A stretch of 64,000 bases of DNA from Yoonia sp. SS1-5 (lineage in GTDB: Bacteria > Pseudomonadota > Alphaproteobacteria > Rhodobacterales > Rhodobacteraceae): positions 3,897,501 to 3,961,500 of the forward strand of contig NZ_CP151767.2 of NCBI RefSeq assembly GCF_038443705.2, written 5' to 3'. The notes under the pieces are model-generated. The model saw nothing but the letters and a program-made list of their open reading frames with translations, ran no database searches and was not told the DNA's origin. Below are positions 50,222 through 58,872 of the stretch, in pieces. Every line of letters begins with the position of its first letter. Position 1 is the stretch's first letter. Position numbers and translations under genes: made by a program.

Positions 50222-51088
50222 GCTGGCAGGCGTCACACAGTCGGTGAATGTATCAGCCATCCGGCGGATCAGTTCCGGATAGAGGTCCGGGCCGGGTGTC
50301 AGATTGGCGCCAGTGCCATCAATCATCGCGGTCTGAACATCTGTCCCGTCAATCAGAACCGATACCCAGTTTTCACCGATTTCTGCGTCGCTGAAGACGC
50401 AGGTGACATCGCCGCTGAGCACCAGATCACGCAATTCACCCATATGGGACGGGCCGGGATCATGCGCATGCATGTCGGCAATCACGCCTGCCTTGGACAG
50501 ATCGTGGAAATCCTCGAAATAGCGATACCCATCATGCGGCATGATGAAACCGGCCTCGGAATACGGCGCGAGCTTGTCGCTGATCTCGACGTTCAATTGC
50601 CCAAGTGCCTCGGCGGCTGCATTGGCATTGGCCATGTAGGTGCTTTCGTTTGCCGGATCGGCGGCGGAGAGTGCCATGCCGATCTCAATAGCCCAGTTGC
50701 GGGCGACAAAGGGTGCCAGCCAGCCATGCGGGTCAATTGCGCCGTCTTCGGTGTCGCCTTCCCGAATTGGGGTCCACAGGACGCTTTCGGTCAATGCCGT
50801 TTTGTCAGCGGTCGGGGCAAGCGCGTTAAGCGGGTCTTCCAGCCACGGGGTCAGTTCTGGCCCCACCCAGATGATCAGGTCGCTATTGGCAAGCTTGTCC
50901 GCATCGCTGGGGCGGAGCGCAAAGTCGTGCGGGTCCGCACCGGGTGGCAGCAACAGATCAGGGCTGCCCAGATCGCCCATGACCTGAGCCACCAGACTAT
51001 GAATAGGCGCGATATCGGTCATGACCCGCGGCGAATCTGCAAACGCCGCCGCCGGCAAAAGACATAAACAACTAATCAATCGACGCAT
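50219..51088 (-). CDS. znuA: Zinc ABC transporter substrate-binding protein
   Basis: A 289-residue periplasmic protein with signal MRRLISCLCLLPAAAFA. Zinc ligands of the cluster A-I fold are seen: IAPIHSLVAQV, GADPHDFALRPSD, PHGWLAPFVARN and MPHDGYRYFEDF. The His/Asp-rich loop usual in ZnuA is short or absent. It feeds the ZnuCB transporter. ATG 51088 follows AAGGA. It is divergent from zur-znuC-znuB with a palindromic site between. Confidence 0.92.
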   Translation of the reverse strand: MRRLISCLCLLPAAAFADSPRVMTDIAPIHSLVAQVMGDLGSPDLLLPPGADPHDFALRPSDADKLANSDLIIWVGPELTPWLEDPLNALAPTADKTALTESVLWTPIREGDTEDGAIDPHGWLAPFVARNWAIEIGMALSAADPANESTYMANANAAAEALGQLNVEISDKLAPYSEAGFIMPHDGYRYFEDFHDLSKAGVIADMHAHDPGPSHMGELRDLVLSGDVTCVFSDAEIGENWVSVLIDGTDVQTAMIDGTGANLTPGPDLYPELIRRMADTFTDCVTPAS

Positions 51089-51131
51089 GGGCAATATCCT
51101 TGTGATTTCATTCCGGCTTTCCTATAGGAGG

Positions 51132-51145
51132 TATGTTATAACATA
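51132..51145. promoter_or_regulatory. Zur-box-like palindrome
   Basis: TATGTTATAACATA is a perfect 14-bp palindrome in the 70-bp gap between znuA and zur. Fur-family Zur repressors in alphaproteobacteria use AT-rich palindromes with TGTTATAACA cores at znu promoters, so this is a good Zur operator for both directions. It would overlap the promoter elements. Confidence 0.8.
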
Positions 51146-51158
51146 ACAAGGTGTTCTT

Positions 51159-51635
51159 ATGCCCGATACAAAAGGCTTTTCCAGCCACGATCACAGCACC
51201 TGCGTGCAAGCTGCGCTGACGGCTGCAGACACAGCCTGCCGGACACGTGATGTGCAACTGACGCCGGTGCGCAGGCGGGTGCTTGAGATCCTGCTGGAAA
51301 GTCACGCGGCAATGGGGGCCTATGATGTGCTGGCGCGGCTGGACGCCGAGGGGCTGGGGTCAAAACCGCCTGTTGTCTATCGGGCGTTGAGCTTTCTGGT
51401 CGAGAACGGGTTCGTTCACCGCATCGAACGGCTGAACGCATTTATTGCCTGCGCGCATCCTGGTGCGCATCATGATCCGGCTTTCATGATCTGCCGGTCC
51501 TGCGGAAAGGTCGCCGAAGCCCTGGCAAGCGCAACCGCACTTGGACAGCAGGCCGCAGATAGCGGGTTTCAGGTGGAACAAACGGTCATAGAAGCCGAAG
51601 GGCTGTGCCCGGACTGCCAGACGGAGGGCGCATAA
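51159..51635 (+). CDS. zur: Zinc uptake regulator (Fur family)
   Basis: A 158-residue Fur-family repressor. The N-terminal winged helix has LTPVRRRVLEILLESHAAMG and GSKPPVVYRALSFLVENGFV; the metal part has FIACAHPGAHHDPAF and two CxxC pairs, CRSCGKV and CPDCQ, the structural zinc site. With zinc it represses znu genes. The stop overlaps znuC (TAATG), giving a zur-znuC-znuB operon. Confidence 0.93.
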   Translation: MPDTKGFSSHDHSTCVQAALTAADTACRTRDVQLTPVRRRVLEILLESHAAMGAYDVLARLDAEGLGSKPPVVYRALSFLVENGFVHRIERLNAFIACAHPGAHHDPAFMICRSCGKVAEALASATALGQQAADSGFQVEQTVIEAEGLCPDCQTEGA

Positions 51636-52384
51636 TGCCATTGATTGACGCGCGCCATCTGGGGTTCGGGCAGGGGGGGCAACAGATATTGCAGGATGTC
51701 AGCCTCGCCCTAGAGCCGGGCGAGATCGTGACCATTGTCGGCCCGAACGGGTCGGGGAAATCCACGCTGCTGCGGTTGCTGATCGGGGCCATCAAGCCGC
51801 AGAAAGGACGTGTTGACCATGCGCCCGGCCTGCGGATCGGCTATGTGCCGCAAAAGCTGCATATCGACCCGACCCTGCCCATCACCGTCAACCGCTTCCT
51901 GCGCCTGCCCGTCCCGGTCGGAAAGCAAGAGATTGCTGACGCGCTGCATGTCGCGGGTGTGCCACATGTCGGTGACCGGCAAATGGCGGATCTGTCAGGC
52001 GGGCAGTTTCAACGGGTATTGCTGGCGCGGGCCGTGCTGGGCCGCCCCGATGTGTTGATGCTTGATGAGGCCACGCAGGGGTTGGATCAACCGGGCTCGG
52101 CTGCGTTTTATCAGCAGATTGATGCGGTGCGCCGCGATATTGGCTGCGCGATCCTGATGGTCAGTCACGAGCTGCACGTGGTGATGAGCGCCTCTGACAG
52201 GGTGATCTGCCTTAACGGCCATATCTGCTGCGAAGGCGCGCCCGAGGTGGTGACCGCGACTGCAGAGTATCGCGAACTCTTTGGGACGGGCACGGGCGGC
52301 GCGCTCGCGCTCTACCGGCACGAGCATGATCACGGGCATGATCATGGGCACGACCATCACCATCACAACGAGGCTGCGGAATAG
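51635..52384 (+). CDS. znuC: Zinc ABC transporter ATP-binding protein with His-rich tail
   Basis: A 249-residue ATPase: Walker A IVGPNGSGKSTLLRL, signature LSGGQFQRVLLARAVL, Walker B VLMLDEATQGLD and the H-loop VSHELH. The C-terminus has a run of His and Asp (about residues 229-243), a likely zinc-binding tail, in contrast with the His-poor ZnuA. It powers ZnuB. It overlaps zur by one base and abuts znuB. Confidence 0.93.
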   Translation: MPLIDARHLGFGQGGQQILQDVSLALEPGEIVTIVGPNGSGKSTLLRLLIGAIKPQKGRVDHAPGLRIGYVPQKLHIDPTLPITVNRFLRLPVPVGKQEIADALHVAGVPHVGDRQMADLSGGQFQRVLLARAVLGRPDVLMLDEATQGLDQPGSAAFYQQIDAVRRDIGCAILMVSHELHVVMSASDRVICLNGHICCEGAPEVVTATAEYRELFGTGTGGALALYRHEHDHGHDHGHDHHHHNEAAE

Positions 52385-53182
52385 ATGTTGGATGACTTTC
52401 TGATCCGGGCAGCGCTTGCAGGTGTGGGGACTGCGATCATTGCGGGCCTTTTGGGGTGTTTCGTCGTGTGGCGGCGGATGGCCTATTTCGGCGATGCGAC
52501 CGCGCATGCGGCTGTTCTGGGGGTCGCATTGGCGCTGGCGTTCAAGGTCAGCATCATCGCAGGTGTGGGGCTGGTCGCCGTGGTCATGGCGCTGATCATC
52601 CATTGGCTTAGTGACAAGGGGCATGCGGTTGATACGCTTTTGGGGGTGCTGGCACATGCGGCTTTGGCGCTGGGACTGGTGGCTGTCACCCTTATCCCCG
52701 GGCAGCGCGTTGACCTTGATGCCTATCTGTTTGGTGACGTGCTGACGGTCACGCAGGGCGATCTGGGCGTGATCTGGGGCGGGGTGCTGATTGTCGGCTT
52801 TATCCTTTGGCGGCGCTGGGCGGCAATGCTGACCGCCACGCTTAGCCCTGATCTGGCCCATGCGGCAGGCATTGATCCGCGCCGGGAACAACTGATCCTG
52901 ACATTGATGCTGGCGGGTGTTGTCGCGGTGTCGATCAAGGTCGTGGGCGCGCTGCTGATCACCGCATTGCTGATCATCCCCGCGGCAACGGCGCGACGAT
53001 TCGTACACACACCCGAGCGGATGGCCCTGCTATCCGTCTGCATCGGGGCGATGGCCGCACTGGGGGGACTGCAGATGGCGCTTGCGCTTGATACGCCGAT
53101 TGGGCCGTCCATCATCTGCATTGCAGCCCTTATGTTCCTATTGTCGTTAATTAGTGAACAATTGCGTCGGATTGGCGCTTAA
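52385..53182 (+). CDS. znuB: Zinc ABC transporter permease
   Basis: A 265-residue ABC-3 permease with about eight helices: LLGCFVVWRRMAYFGDATAH and AAVLGVALALAFKVSII are typical ZnuB/MntB segments, and the EAA-like loop lies near SPDLAHAAGIDPRREQLILT. It begins directly after the znuC stop. Confidence 0.93.
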   Translation: MLDDFLIRAALAGVGTAIIAGLLGCFVVWRRMAYFGDATAHAAVLGVALALAFKVSIIAGVGLVAVVMALIIHWLSDKGHAVDTLLGVLAHAALALGLVAVTLIPGQRVDLDAYLFGDVLTVTQGDLGVIWGGVLIVGFILWRRWAAMLTATLSPDLAHAAGIDPRREQLILTLMLAGVVAVSIKVVGALLITALLIIPAATARRFVHTPERMALLSVCIGAMAALGGLQMALALDTPIGPSIICIAALMFLLSLISEQLRRIGA

Positions 53183-53271
53183 TTGCCGTTCTGACGTCCT
53201 AGAGCTGCCTTAGCATTGCCTCGTTCTTTGTTCATCTCTTATCCCTAGAAGTGGGACAAGAGGACAAATCT

Positions 53272-53748
53272 ATGAAACGCATCGTGACCCTTATTGCGGG
53301 CATGCTGATGGCTGTCATCGGCAGCCAGGCGGCAGCTGCCAATTGCGGGACCCCCGCCAATGTGAATACGCTGGCTTCGGAGATTGCGGCGGGCCTGAAT
53401 GCAAGCCGACGGGCCAATGGTCAATCCGAACTGGTTTTCAACCGCCAGCTTGGTCGCGCTGCCATGGTGCATGCTTGCGACATGACTGTGAACAACTTCT
53501 TTGATCACCGCGGATCGGATGGTTCGAACTCGCAGGCGCGGGTCCAGAAGACCGGCTACAACGACTGTATCGTGGCTGAAAACCTTGCCTGGGGCTATCC
53601 GCAGTCCGAGCAGATTATCAATGGCTGGATGAAATCCCCCGGACACCGCCGCAACATGCTGCACCCTCGGATCGAGGAATTCGGTATTGGGATTACGGAA
53701 GGCCCCAAAGGTCCTTATTGGGTGCTGGTCGTCGGCAAAAGCTGCTGA
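53272..53748 (+). CDS. Secreted CAP/SCP-domain protein
   Basis: A 158-residue protein with a signal peptide (MKRIVTLIAGMLMAVIGSQA then AAA). The CAP domain (YkwD-like) has LNASRRANGQSELVFNRQLG, HACDMTVNNFFDHRGSDG, ENLAWGY and SPGHRRNMLHPRIEEFGIGI, with the conserved His and Glu of the cavity. Function of bacterial members is mostly unknown. ATG 53272 is preceded by AGAGGA. A terminator follows. Confidence 0.9.
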   Translation: MKRIVTLIAGMLMAVIGSQAAAANCGTPANVNTLASEIAAGLNASRRANGQSELVFNRQLGRAAMVHACDMTVNNFFDHRGSDGSNSQARVQKTGYNDCIVAENLAWGYPQSEQIINGWMKSPGHRRNMLHPRIEEFGIGITEGPKGPYWVLVVGKSC

Positions 53749-53770
53749 TCCAAAACAAGATTTTTGATTG

Positions 53771-53798
53771 CGCCCATCGTTTTACGTTGGGCGTTTTT
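53771..53798 (+). terminator. Rho-independent terminator after the CAP gene
   Basis: CGCCCATCGT-TTT-ACGTTGGGCG: 10-bp stem with one mismatch, then TTTTTG. It lies 23 bases past the stop. Confidence 0.8.
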
Positions 53799-53829
53799 GT
53801 TTGCGCCACATCCCTGCGCTGCCCGCGCC

Positions 53830-54228
53830 TTATGCGGCCGTATCCATCCAGATGGTCACCGGCCCGTCATTGACAAGGCTCACCGCCATATCCGCCCCAA
53901 AGGCACCTGTCGCGGTGTGAATGCCAAGCTGTGGTGTGGCAGCGGTCGAAAAGCCGGGCCTGTTGCCGCGGGATGTATCAGCGGCAAGTATAAATTGGCT
54001 GACAATCAACGCGCTGCCACCCGTATCAACAAGTGATTTGTTCATCTTCCCGGCCTCGTCTGCGAATATGCGCAGCTTGCTGATCTTCCGGGCCAGTTGT
54101 CCGGGTTGGGTGGCATCATCGCCGTCCATCGCGCACACCAGAATAAGCAGCCCCGGACCGATTTCACCGATAACCTGACCGTCAACACGCACAGCAGCTT
54201 CGGTGACCCGTTGCAGCAATGCCCTCAC
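53830..54228 (-). CDS. dtd: D-aminoacyl-tRNA deacylase
   Basis: A 132-residue [23 protein letters not shown], the [20 protein letters not shown] block with the SQFTL-like motif, and the C-terminal [17 protein letters not shown] (GP-x-T motif) form the active site. It removes D-amino acids mischarged onto tRNA. The start is GTG 54228, overlapping the kinase stop by 4 bases. It is the last gene of a nearly unbroken minus-strand run that begins with terC. Confidence 0.94.
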   Translation of the reverse strand: MRALLQRVTEAAVRVDGQVIGEIGPGLLILVCAMDGDDATQPGQLARKISKLRIFADEAGKMNKSLVDTGGSALIVSQFILAADTSRGNRPGFSTAATPQLGIHTATGAFGADMAVSLVNDGPVTIWMDTAA

Positions 54229-55133
54229 AATTCGTGCGCCCAGGGTGGATTTGCACCCGCGCGGCTGACGGTAATGGCGGCAACTTTTGCGCCGAATGCT
54301 GTGGCTGCTTGCAGATCGTCGAGGCTGGTTTGTGCGAAATTATCCTTTGTCAGATGCCCGCTGCGCTGCAGATGGGCGAGGAAGCCGGCACTGAATGTGT
54401 CGCCCGCCCCGACCGTGTCGACCACCGTGGCCTTTTCAGCCGCAACATCGGCCTGATCGTCACGGGTCAGAACGGTGACGCCATCGGCCCCGCGTGTCAG
54501 CAAAATGACAGCCGCCTTTGCGCCGCCATCGAACAACGCCCGTGCATCGGTACCGCCGGTGATCCATGCAAGATCCTCGTCAGATGTCTTGATGATGTCT
54601 GCCATGCCCAGCATACTATTCAGCCGCTGGCGATAGGCGGCTTCATCGGTGATGAAGGACGGTCTGATATTGGGGTCGATCATTGTCACCTTTGTCGGCG
54701 CCTCGCGCTGCATCAGGTGCTGATAGACCGCGCCGCAAGGTTCAACCACAAGGCTGATGCCACCGAAAAACAACGCGTCGGCCTGCACCGGTGGCAGGTC
54801 ATCGTCCGACAGCATGCGCCCGGCGGTATTTTCATCATAAAACGCGTAAGAGGCATGCCCGTCAGTCAGGGTCACAAATGCCAGCGTCGTGGGCCGGTCG
54901 CTGATGGCGACGGGGCTGCTATCAACCCCGGATGCGGTCAGTTCGTGGCGCAGGATGTCCCCGAACAGATCAGATGAGAGGCCGGAAAAGAATTGCACCG
55001 GTGCGCCCAGCCGGCCCAATGCGATGGCCGTGTTGAACACCGCACCCCCGGCATGCGGGGCAAAGGCGTTGCCGCCGTCGGTGGTCTGCCGGGGCAACAT
55101 GTCGATCAGGGCTTCGCCGCAACACAGTATCAT
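54225..55133 (-). CDS. PfkB-family sugar kinase (fructokinase-like)
   Basis: A 302-residue kinase: [15 protein letters not shown] at the start, [20 protein letters not shown] (G-G-x-x-x-N sugar site) and the C-terminal [20 protein letters not shown] with the D-T-V-G-A-G-D anion-hole/catalytic Asp. The probable substrate is fructose or a related sugar. It overlaps dtd by 4 bases. Confidence 0.9.
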   Translation of the reverse strand: MILCCGEALIDMLPRQTTDGGNAFAPHAGGAVFNTAIALGRLGAPVQFFSGLSSDLFGDILRHELTASGVDSSPVAISDRPTTLAFVTLTDGHASYAFYDENTAGRMLSDDDLPPVQADALFFGGISLVVEPCGAVYQHLMQREAPTKVTMIDPNIRPSFITDEAAYRQRLNSMLGMADIIKTSDEDLAWITGGTDARALFDGGAKAAVILLTRGADGVTVLTRDDQADVAAEKATVVDTVGAGDTFSAGFLAHLQRSGHLTKDNFAQTSLDDLQAATAFGAKVAAITVSRAGANPPWAHEL

Positions 55134-55150
55134 CGCCTATCTCCGCTGTT

Positions 55151-56239
55151 TTATTGGCTGTTAGCGATAACAAATCCTGCGATCAATGCAATAATCAGTC
55201 CGACAATCACCGCAAAGGCGATCTTCCAGGCCGAATAGGGGCGTTCGCCCTGGACCCGGCCCGTGCGTCCGTTGACCACAAACCGGTAGGTTTGTCCCCG
55301 ATATTTATAAGCCGCCAGCCAGACGGGAAGCAGGATATGTTTGAACGTCACATCGCTGATGGCGGTATCAACATCCTGAACCCGCTGCTTGTCGCCGCCG
55401 ATATCGTATTTGACGTCACGCAGGATCATCCGGTCCATATAGGCGCGGGCTTCGGTGAAACCTTCGGTCAGTTCAACCTGATACCCTTCGGCACGAAATC
55501 CGGCCAGATATGCAGGCTCGTAGGGTTCCAATGCGGACAGGTCCCACGGTTCCAGCCCGTCGGTGTATTTCTTGGGCAAGGATCGTGAGGCAAGCACAAG
55601 CACGTCGTCAAAGAAACGCGCGACCCGCCCCGAGGCGGACCGCCATTTTGTCTTGCGTACGCGCACCTTCTTTTTCTTGCCATCGCGCATGACGGTCTTG
55701 GTTTCGTAGTAATATGTGCCGCGCTGGCCGCGATAGCTGCTTTTGGTATCGGCATCAAAAGTCCAGTAGGGAACATAGATGCCGTTCATCTTGCGACCCT
55801 TGCGCGCGTATTCGGTCAACCCGTTTGGCGCAAACCACAAGCTGCCCAGCCAGTCGGTTAAGGCCCCACGGGCGGTTTTCTCGTCAAGTTCAAATGGCAG
55901 CAATCCACGTGGCTTGATATGCCGATGCGTCCCGGTATCCGTGACCACCGGTGTTGCGCAGAACGGGCATTCAGCCGCATGGGTATCGGCATCAAATTCC
56001 GTGCTGGCCCCGCAATTGGGGCAGTTGATGACGCGGGTTTCCTCGATCTCCTCGTCAGCCAGCCGATCATTGACGGCTGTTCGAAAATCAAGCTCCTTGA
56101 TGCCGCCGGTGGTGGCGTGTGTCCCGTCGATTGGTTCCACATTGCCGCAGTGATCGCAGACAAGCTGGTCATCGCCCGGGTCAAACCGCAGGTCTGATCC
56201 GCATGTATCGCAGGGAAAACGGTGTTCTGCCTGTGCCAT
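55151..56239 (-). CDS. Zinc-ribbon membrane-anchored protein of the TelA cluster
   Basis: A 362-residue protein. Two N-terminal zinc ribbons, CDTCGSDLRF...CDHCG and CPNCGASTEF...CPFCATPV, are followed by a long beta-rich middle (YVPYWTFDADTKSSYRGQRG) and one C-terminal membrane helix IAFAVIVGLIIALIAGFVI. This is the family often mislabelled as a primosomal/helicase-like protein; it has no helicase motifs. It precedes the sugar kinase by 17 bases and abuts a cytochrome-b561-like gene. Confidence 0.8.
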   Translation of the reverse strand: MAQAEHRFPCDTCGSDLRFDPGDDQLVCDHCGNVEPIDGTHATTGGIKELDFRTAVNDRLADEEIEETRVINCPNCGASTEFDADTHAAECPFCATPVVTDTGTHRHIKPRGLLPFELDEKTARGALTDWLGSLWFAPNGLTEYARKGRKMNGIYVPYWTFDADTKSSYRGQRGTYYYETKTVMRDGKKKKVRVRKTKWRSASGRVARFFDDVLVLASRSLPKKYTDGLEPWDLSALEPYEPAYLAGFRAEGYQVELTEGFTEARAYMDRMILRDVKYDIGGDKQRVQDVDTAISDVTFKHILLPVWLAAYKYRGQTYRFVVNGRTGRVQGERPYSAWKIAFAVIVGLIIALIAGFVIANSQ

Positions 56240-56661
56240 CAGAGTATCTTATGCATGAAACGGGGACTCATCTTGCGTAATGCCCCGTCAAAAAGAACAT
56301 TGTGCCGCCAAAAATGAAAGAGCCCATGTAGCGTGCCCGCCCCAAGCAGGATCAGAAGCGGGGTCCAGCCGGTATCATGTGGAACAAGACCCAGCAGCGC
56401 AGCCGCATTGGCAACAACTGCAATGGCCAGTGCCAGATACATGCCCCGGTGCATCCAAGGGTAGGCCGCTCGCAACCGCCCCTGCAGCTTTGGGCCGGGT
56501 TTGCACAACATGCCGCGGGTCAGCATGGTGCCGATCCAGATCAGCCCAGCCGCGACAAAGGCCCATCGCAGACCGGCGGCGGCCGAACCGCCCTTGACCA
56601 TGGCAAGGACGATGATCAGCACGGACCAGTGCAGGATGATGATCAGCCGACGCTGTGTCAT
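56239..56661 (-). CDS. Cytochrome-b561-like small membrane protein
   Basis: About 140 residues with four membrane segments. It begins MTQRRLIIILHWSVLIIVLA with the His-Trp of b561-type proteins, and has MHRGMYLALAIAVVANAAAL and GTLHGLFHFWRHNVLFDGAL with further His residues that could bind haem. A GTG at 56685 is an alternative start. The membership in a b561 family is likely but not proved; a haem role is inferred. Confidence 0.6.
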   Translation of the reverse strand: MTQRRLIIILHWSVLIIVLAMVKGGSAAAGLRWAFVAAGLIWIGTMLTRGMLCKPGPKLQGRLRAAYPWMHRGMYLALAIAVVANAAALLGLVPHDTGWTPLLILLGAGTLHGLFHFWRHNVLFDGALRKMSPRFMHKIL

Positions 56662-56743
56662 ATCAGACAGCTTATTGCGCGACACCCGGTGAGCCCCGTA
56701 TCGGGGCCGGTATACCGCAACGATTGACCGGCAGCCTTGTTCA

Positions 56744-57865
56744 CTATGCGCCCGGCGGTGGTGGTGGCATCACCGTGAACAGATTGGCCAGTTCGGTGAC
56801 ATCTTCTGCCTTCATCCAGCCATCCTGCCCCTGGGTCCAGACCATGCTGTCACGCGACAAGGCGCCTTCGGTCACCTTGCGACCCATGGCCGCCTTGGAA
56901 AACGGCCCCGAGACTTCGCCATCCGTTGCGATATGCCAGACATGTTCGACCGGCGGCGGCGGAGGGGGTGGCGGCGCGGCCACGGCTGGCGCCGGGGCCG
57001 GTGCGCCACCCCACGGCCCCGCATTCATGGTCATATTGCCCATCTGCATGCCGAGCCCCGCACCCATGCCCATGCCCATCGCATTGCCGGCGGCTGACCC
57101 TTCCATCGTCATGGATTCAGCAGCTTTCCATTTCATGTGATCATCAAGATTACCCGCAATCCCCCGGGATGTCCGATCATCAAGCGCCTTTTCAACGGCC
57201 GCGGGCAGGCTGATATTCTCGATATAGAGTTCGGGAATGGTCAGCCCGTATTGCTGCATAGTGCCGTCAATGGCCTCGGCCACCAACTTGCCCACATCGC
57301 CTGTATTGGCGGCCATATCCAGCACGGGGATCCCTGAGGATGCAATCGCGCGCGAGAATTCCTGCACGATGATGTTGCGGATCTGGAAACTGATCTCGTC
57401 GCGGGTGAATTCGCCATCTGTCCCGACGATTTCACGCATGAAGACTGCCGGATCGGACACTTTGATCGTATAGGTCCCAAAGGCGCGCAGGCGTGTGGGC
57501 CCGAATTCCGGGTCGCGCAGCATGATCGGGTTCTTGGTTCCCCATTTCAGATCAGAGAACCGGGTTGTGTTGACAAAATATATCTCGGACTTGAACGGGC
57601 TTTGGAACCCGTGATCCCAATGCTGCAGCGTGGTCATGATCGGCATGTTGTTGGTTTCCAACATGTAAAGTCCGGGCGTGAACACATCGGCAAGCTGACC
57701 TTCATGCACGAAGACGGCGGCCTGCCCCTCGCGGACGGTCAGTTTGGCCCCGTATTTGATTTCATGCCCTTCGCGCTGAAACCGCCAGACCATGGTGTCG
57801 CGTGTGTCGTCAGTCCAATGGATGACGTCGATAAACTCGCCCTTGAGAAAGTCAAAAATACCCAT
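56744..57865 (-). CDS. SPFH-domain protein with GYF_2 tail
   Basis: A 373-residue protein of the YdjI/virion-core-like SPFH group: MGIFDFLKGEFIDVIHWTDD at the start, an SPFH core through SFQIRNIIVQEFSRAIASSG, then a Gly/Met-rich linker (AMGMGMGAGLGMQMGNMTMN), a Pro-rich stretch and a C-terminal GYF_2-like part (HVWHIATDGEVSGPFSKAAM and WTQGQDGWMKAEDV). Such proteins form membrane-linked scaffolds and are recurrent in TelA/phage-shock-type clusters. Confidence 0.85.
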   Translation of the reverse strand: MGIFDFLKGEFIDVIHWTDDTRDTMVWRFQREGHEIKYGAKLTVREGQAAVFVHEGQLADVFTPGLYMLETNNMPIMTTLQHWDHGFQSPFKSEIYFVNTTRFSDLKWGTKNPIMLRDPEFGPTRLRAFGTYTIKVSDPAVFMREIVGTDGEFTRDEISFQIRNIIVQEFSRAIASSGIPVLDMAANTGDVGKLVAEAIDGTMQQYGLTIPELYIENISLPAAVEKALDDRTSRGIAGNLDDHMKWKAAESMTMEGSAAGNAMGMGMGAGLGMQMGNMTMNAGPWGGAPAPAPAVAAPPPPPPPPVEHVWHIATDGEVSGPFSKAAMGRKVTEGALSRDSMVWTQGQDGWMKAEDVTELANLFTVMPPPPPGA

Positions 57866-57897
57866 GTGGATGTTCTCCTTGATATATATCCGGCCCG

Positions 57898-58866
57898 CTA
57901 ACTATTGGTCGGGGCCAGTAATTCGCGCGCGATCCGTCGTGCAATCGGGGCCGCTTGATTGGGGCGCATGCCTGTTTCGAACCGTGGGTCGTAGAGCATA
58001 CGCAAAAGCAGTTCGTCATGTGTGGTCAGCAGCCCGAATTCTTCGTCATCGTTAAAGATGGATGGCCGGGCTTGCGGGCTGTCATTTGCCAGGCCCATGC
58101 CCTGGGCCAGTTCCTCGTGAATGCATGCGCTGCGCATCAGGTTGGGATGCTCGGCCCGGATCAGCGCAATCGCCTTGCGGTAGCTTTGTGCGCCGGGTTC
58201 GAACGTGCCAATGACAACGCAAAGCTGATTGCGGGGCAGATCGACAAAGGTGCGCAATGTCGCCTCGGAGATACCGGGGATCAGGGCGCGCAGCTGATCA
58301 CCATAGGCCCGCCGGTCATCTTCGCCAAGAAACAGCACATGGTAGTTCGGGTTCTCGTCCGTGATCGTGATCGGCACGCCCGAGATGCGCGACAGCCGGG
58401 CGGCATAGGCGCTGACACTGGCCAGATCCAGATCGCGCTGGCGCAGTGGCACGGTGCTGCCGAATTCGACACTCATCCTGATGGGTTGGGTCCAGCGGCG
58501 CAGCTTGGACACGGTCGATTGCGGGCGGGTGAAATCGCTGTCGTCGCGGTATTCGTTGAAGAGCGCGATCCGGACAAAGTTGCGGGCCAGTTGCGTGTCG
58601 GTAAACGGCGTATCCGGCCCGCCGCCATCACCGCGCAGCAGGCCCTGGGTCAGAAGGTCGGTTTGCAGACGCTCATAATACCGCGCCAGATCACGGCTTG
58701 CGGGGCTGGGTTCGGTGACCTGCGGGGGCGTGGGCGCGGGCGGTGCAACCACCGGTGCGGGTGCAGGCGGCGGTTCTGGCGGGGTGGCGAACAGATCGTC
58801 ACATCCCGCCAGGCCAACCAGCGCCACAAGCGGCAGCAGGCGCCCACATGTCAACATTCCCCGCAT
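57898..58866 (-). CDS. DUF2927 lipoprotein
   Basis: A 322-residue lipoprotein: signal with lipobox L-A-G-C (VALVGLAGCDD), a Pro/Ala-rich linker, then a DUF2927 domain with LRRWTQPIRMSVEFGSTVPL, ITDENPNYHVLFLGEDDRRA and an H-E-x-x-Q segment in SACIHEELAQGMGLANDSP, which looks like a metallopeptidase-type HExxH remnant (HEELAQ). Known only as an uncharacterised family of Rhodobacterales. It lies between telA and the SPFH gene. Confidence 0.85.
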   Translation of the reverse strand: MRGMLTCGRLLPLVALVGLAGCDDLFATPPEPPPAPAPVVAPPAPTPPQVTEPSPASRDLARYYERLQTDLLTQGLLRGDGGGPDTPFTDTQLARNFVRIALFNEYRDDSDFTRPQSTVSKLRRWTQPIRMSVEFGSTVPLRQRDLDLASVSAYAARLSRISGVPITITDENPNYHVLFLGEDDRRAYGDQLRALIPGISEATLRTFVDLPRNQLCVVIGTFEPGAQSYRKAIALIRAEHPNLMRSACIHEELAQGMGLANDSPQARPSIFNDDEEFGLLTTHDELLLRMLYDPRFETGMRPNQAAPIARRIARELLAPTNS

Positions 58867-58872
58867 TTGGCG

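Noticed and set aside
52309..52372. Short tandem CATGATCA-like repeats as a DNA repeat element.
   Set aside because: They encode the His/Asp tail of ZnuC in frame and are explained by the protein.
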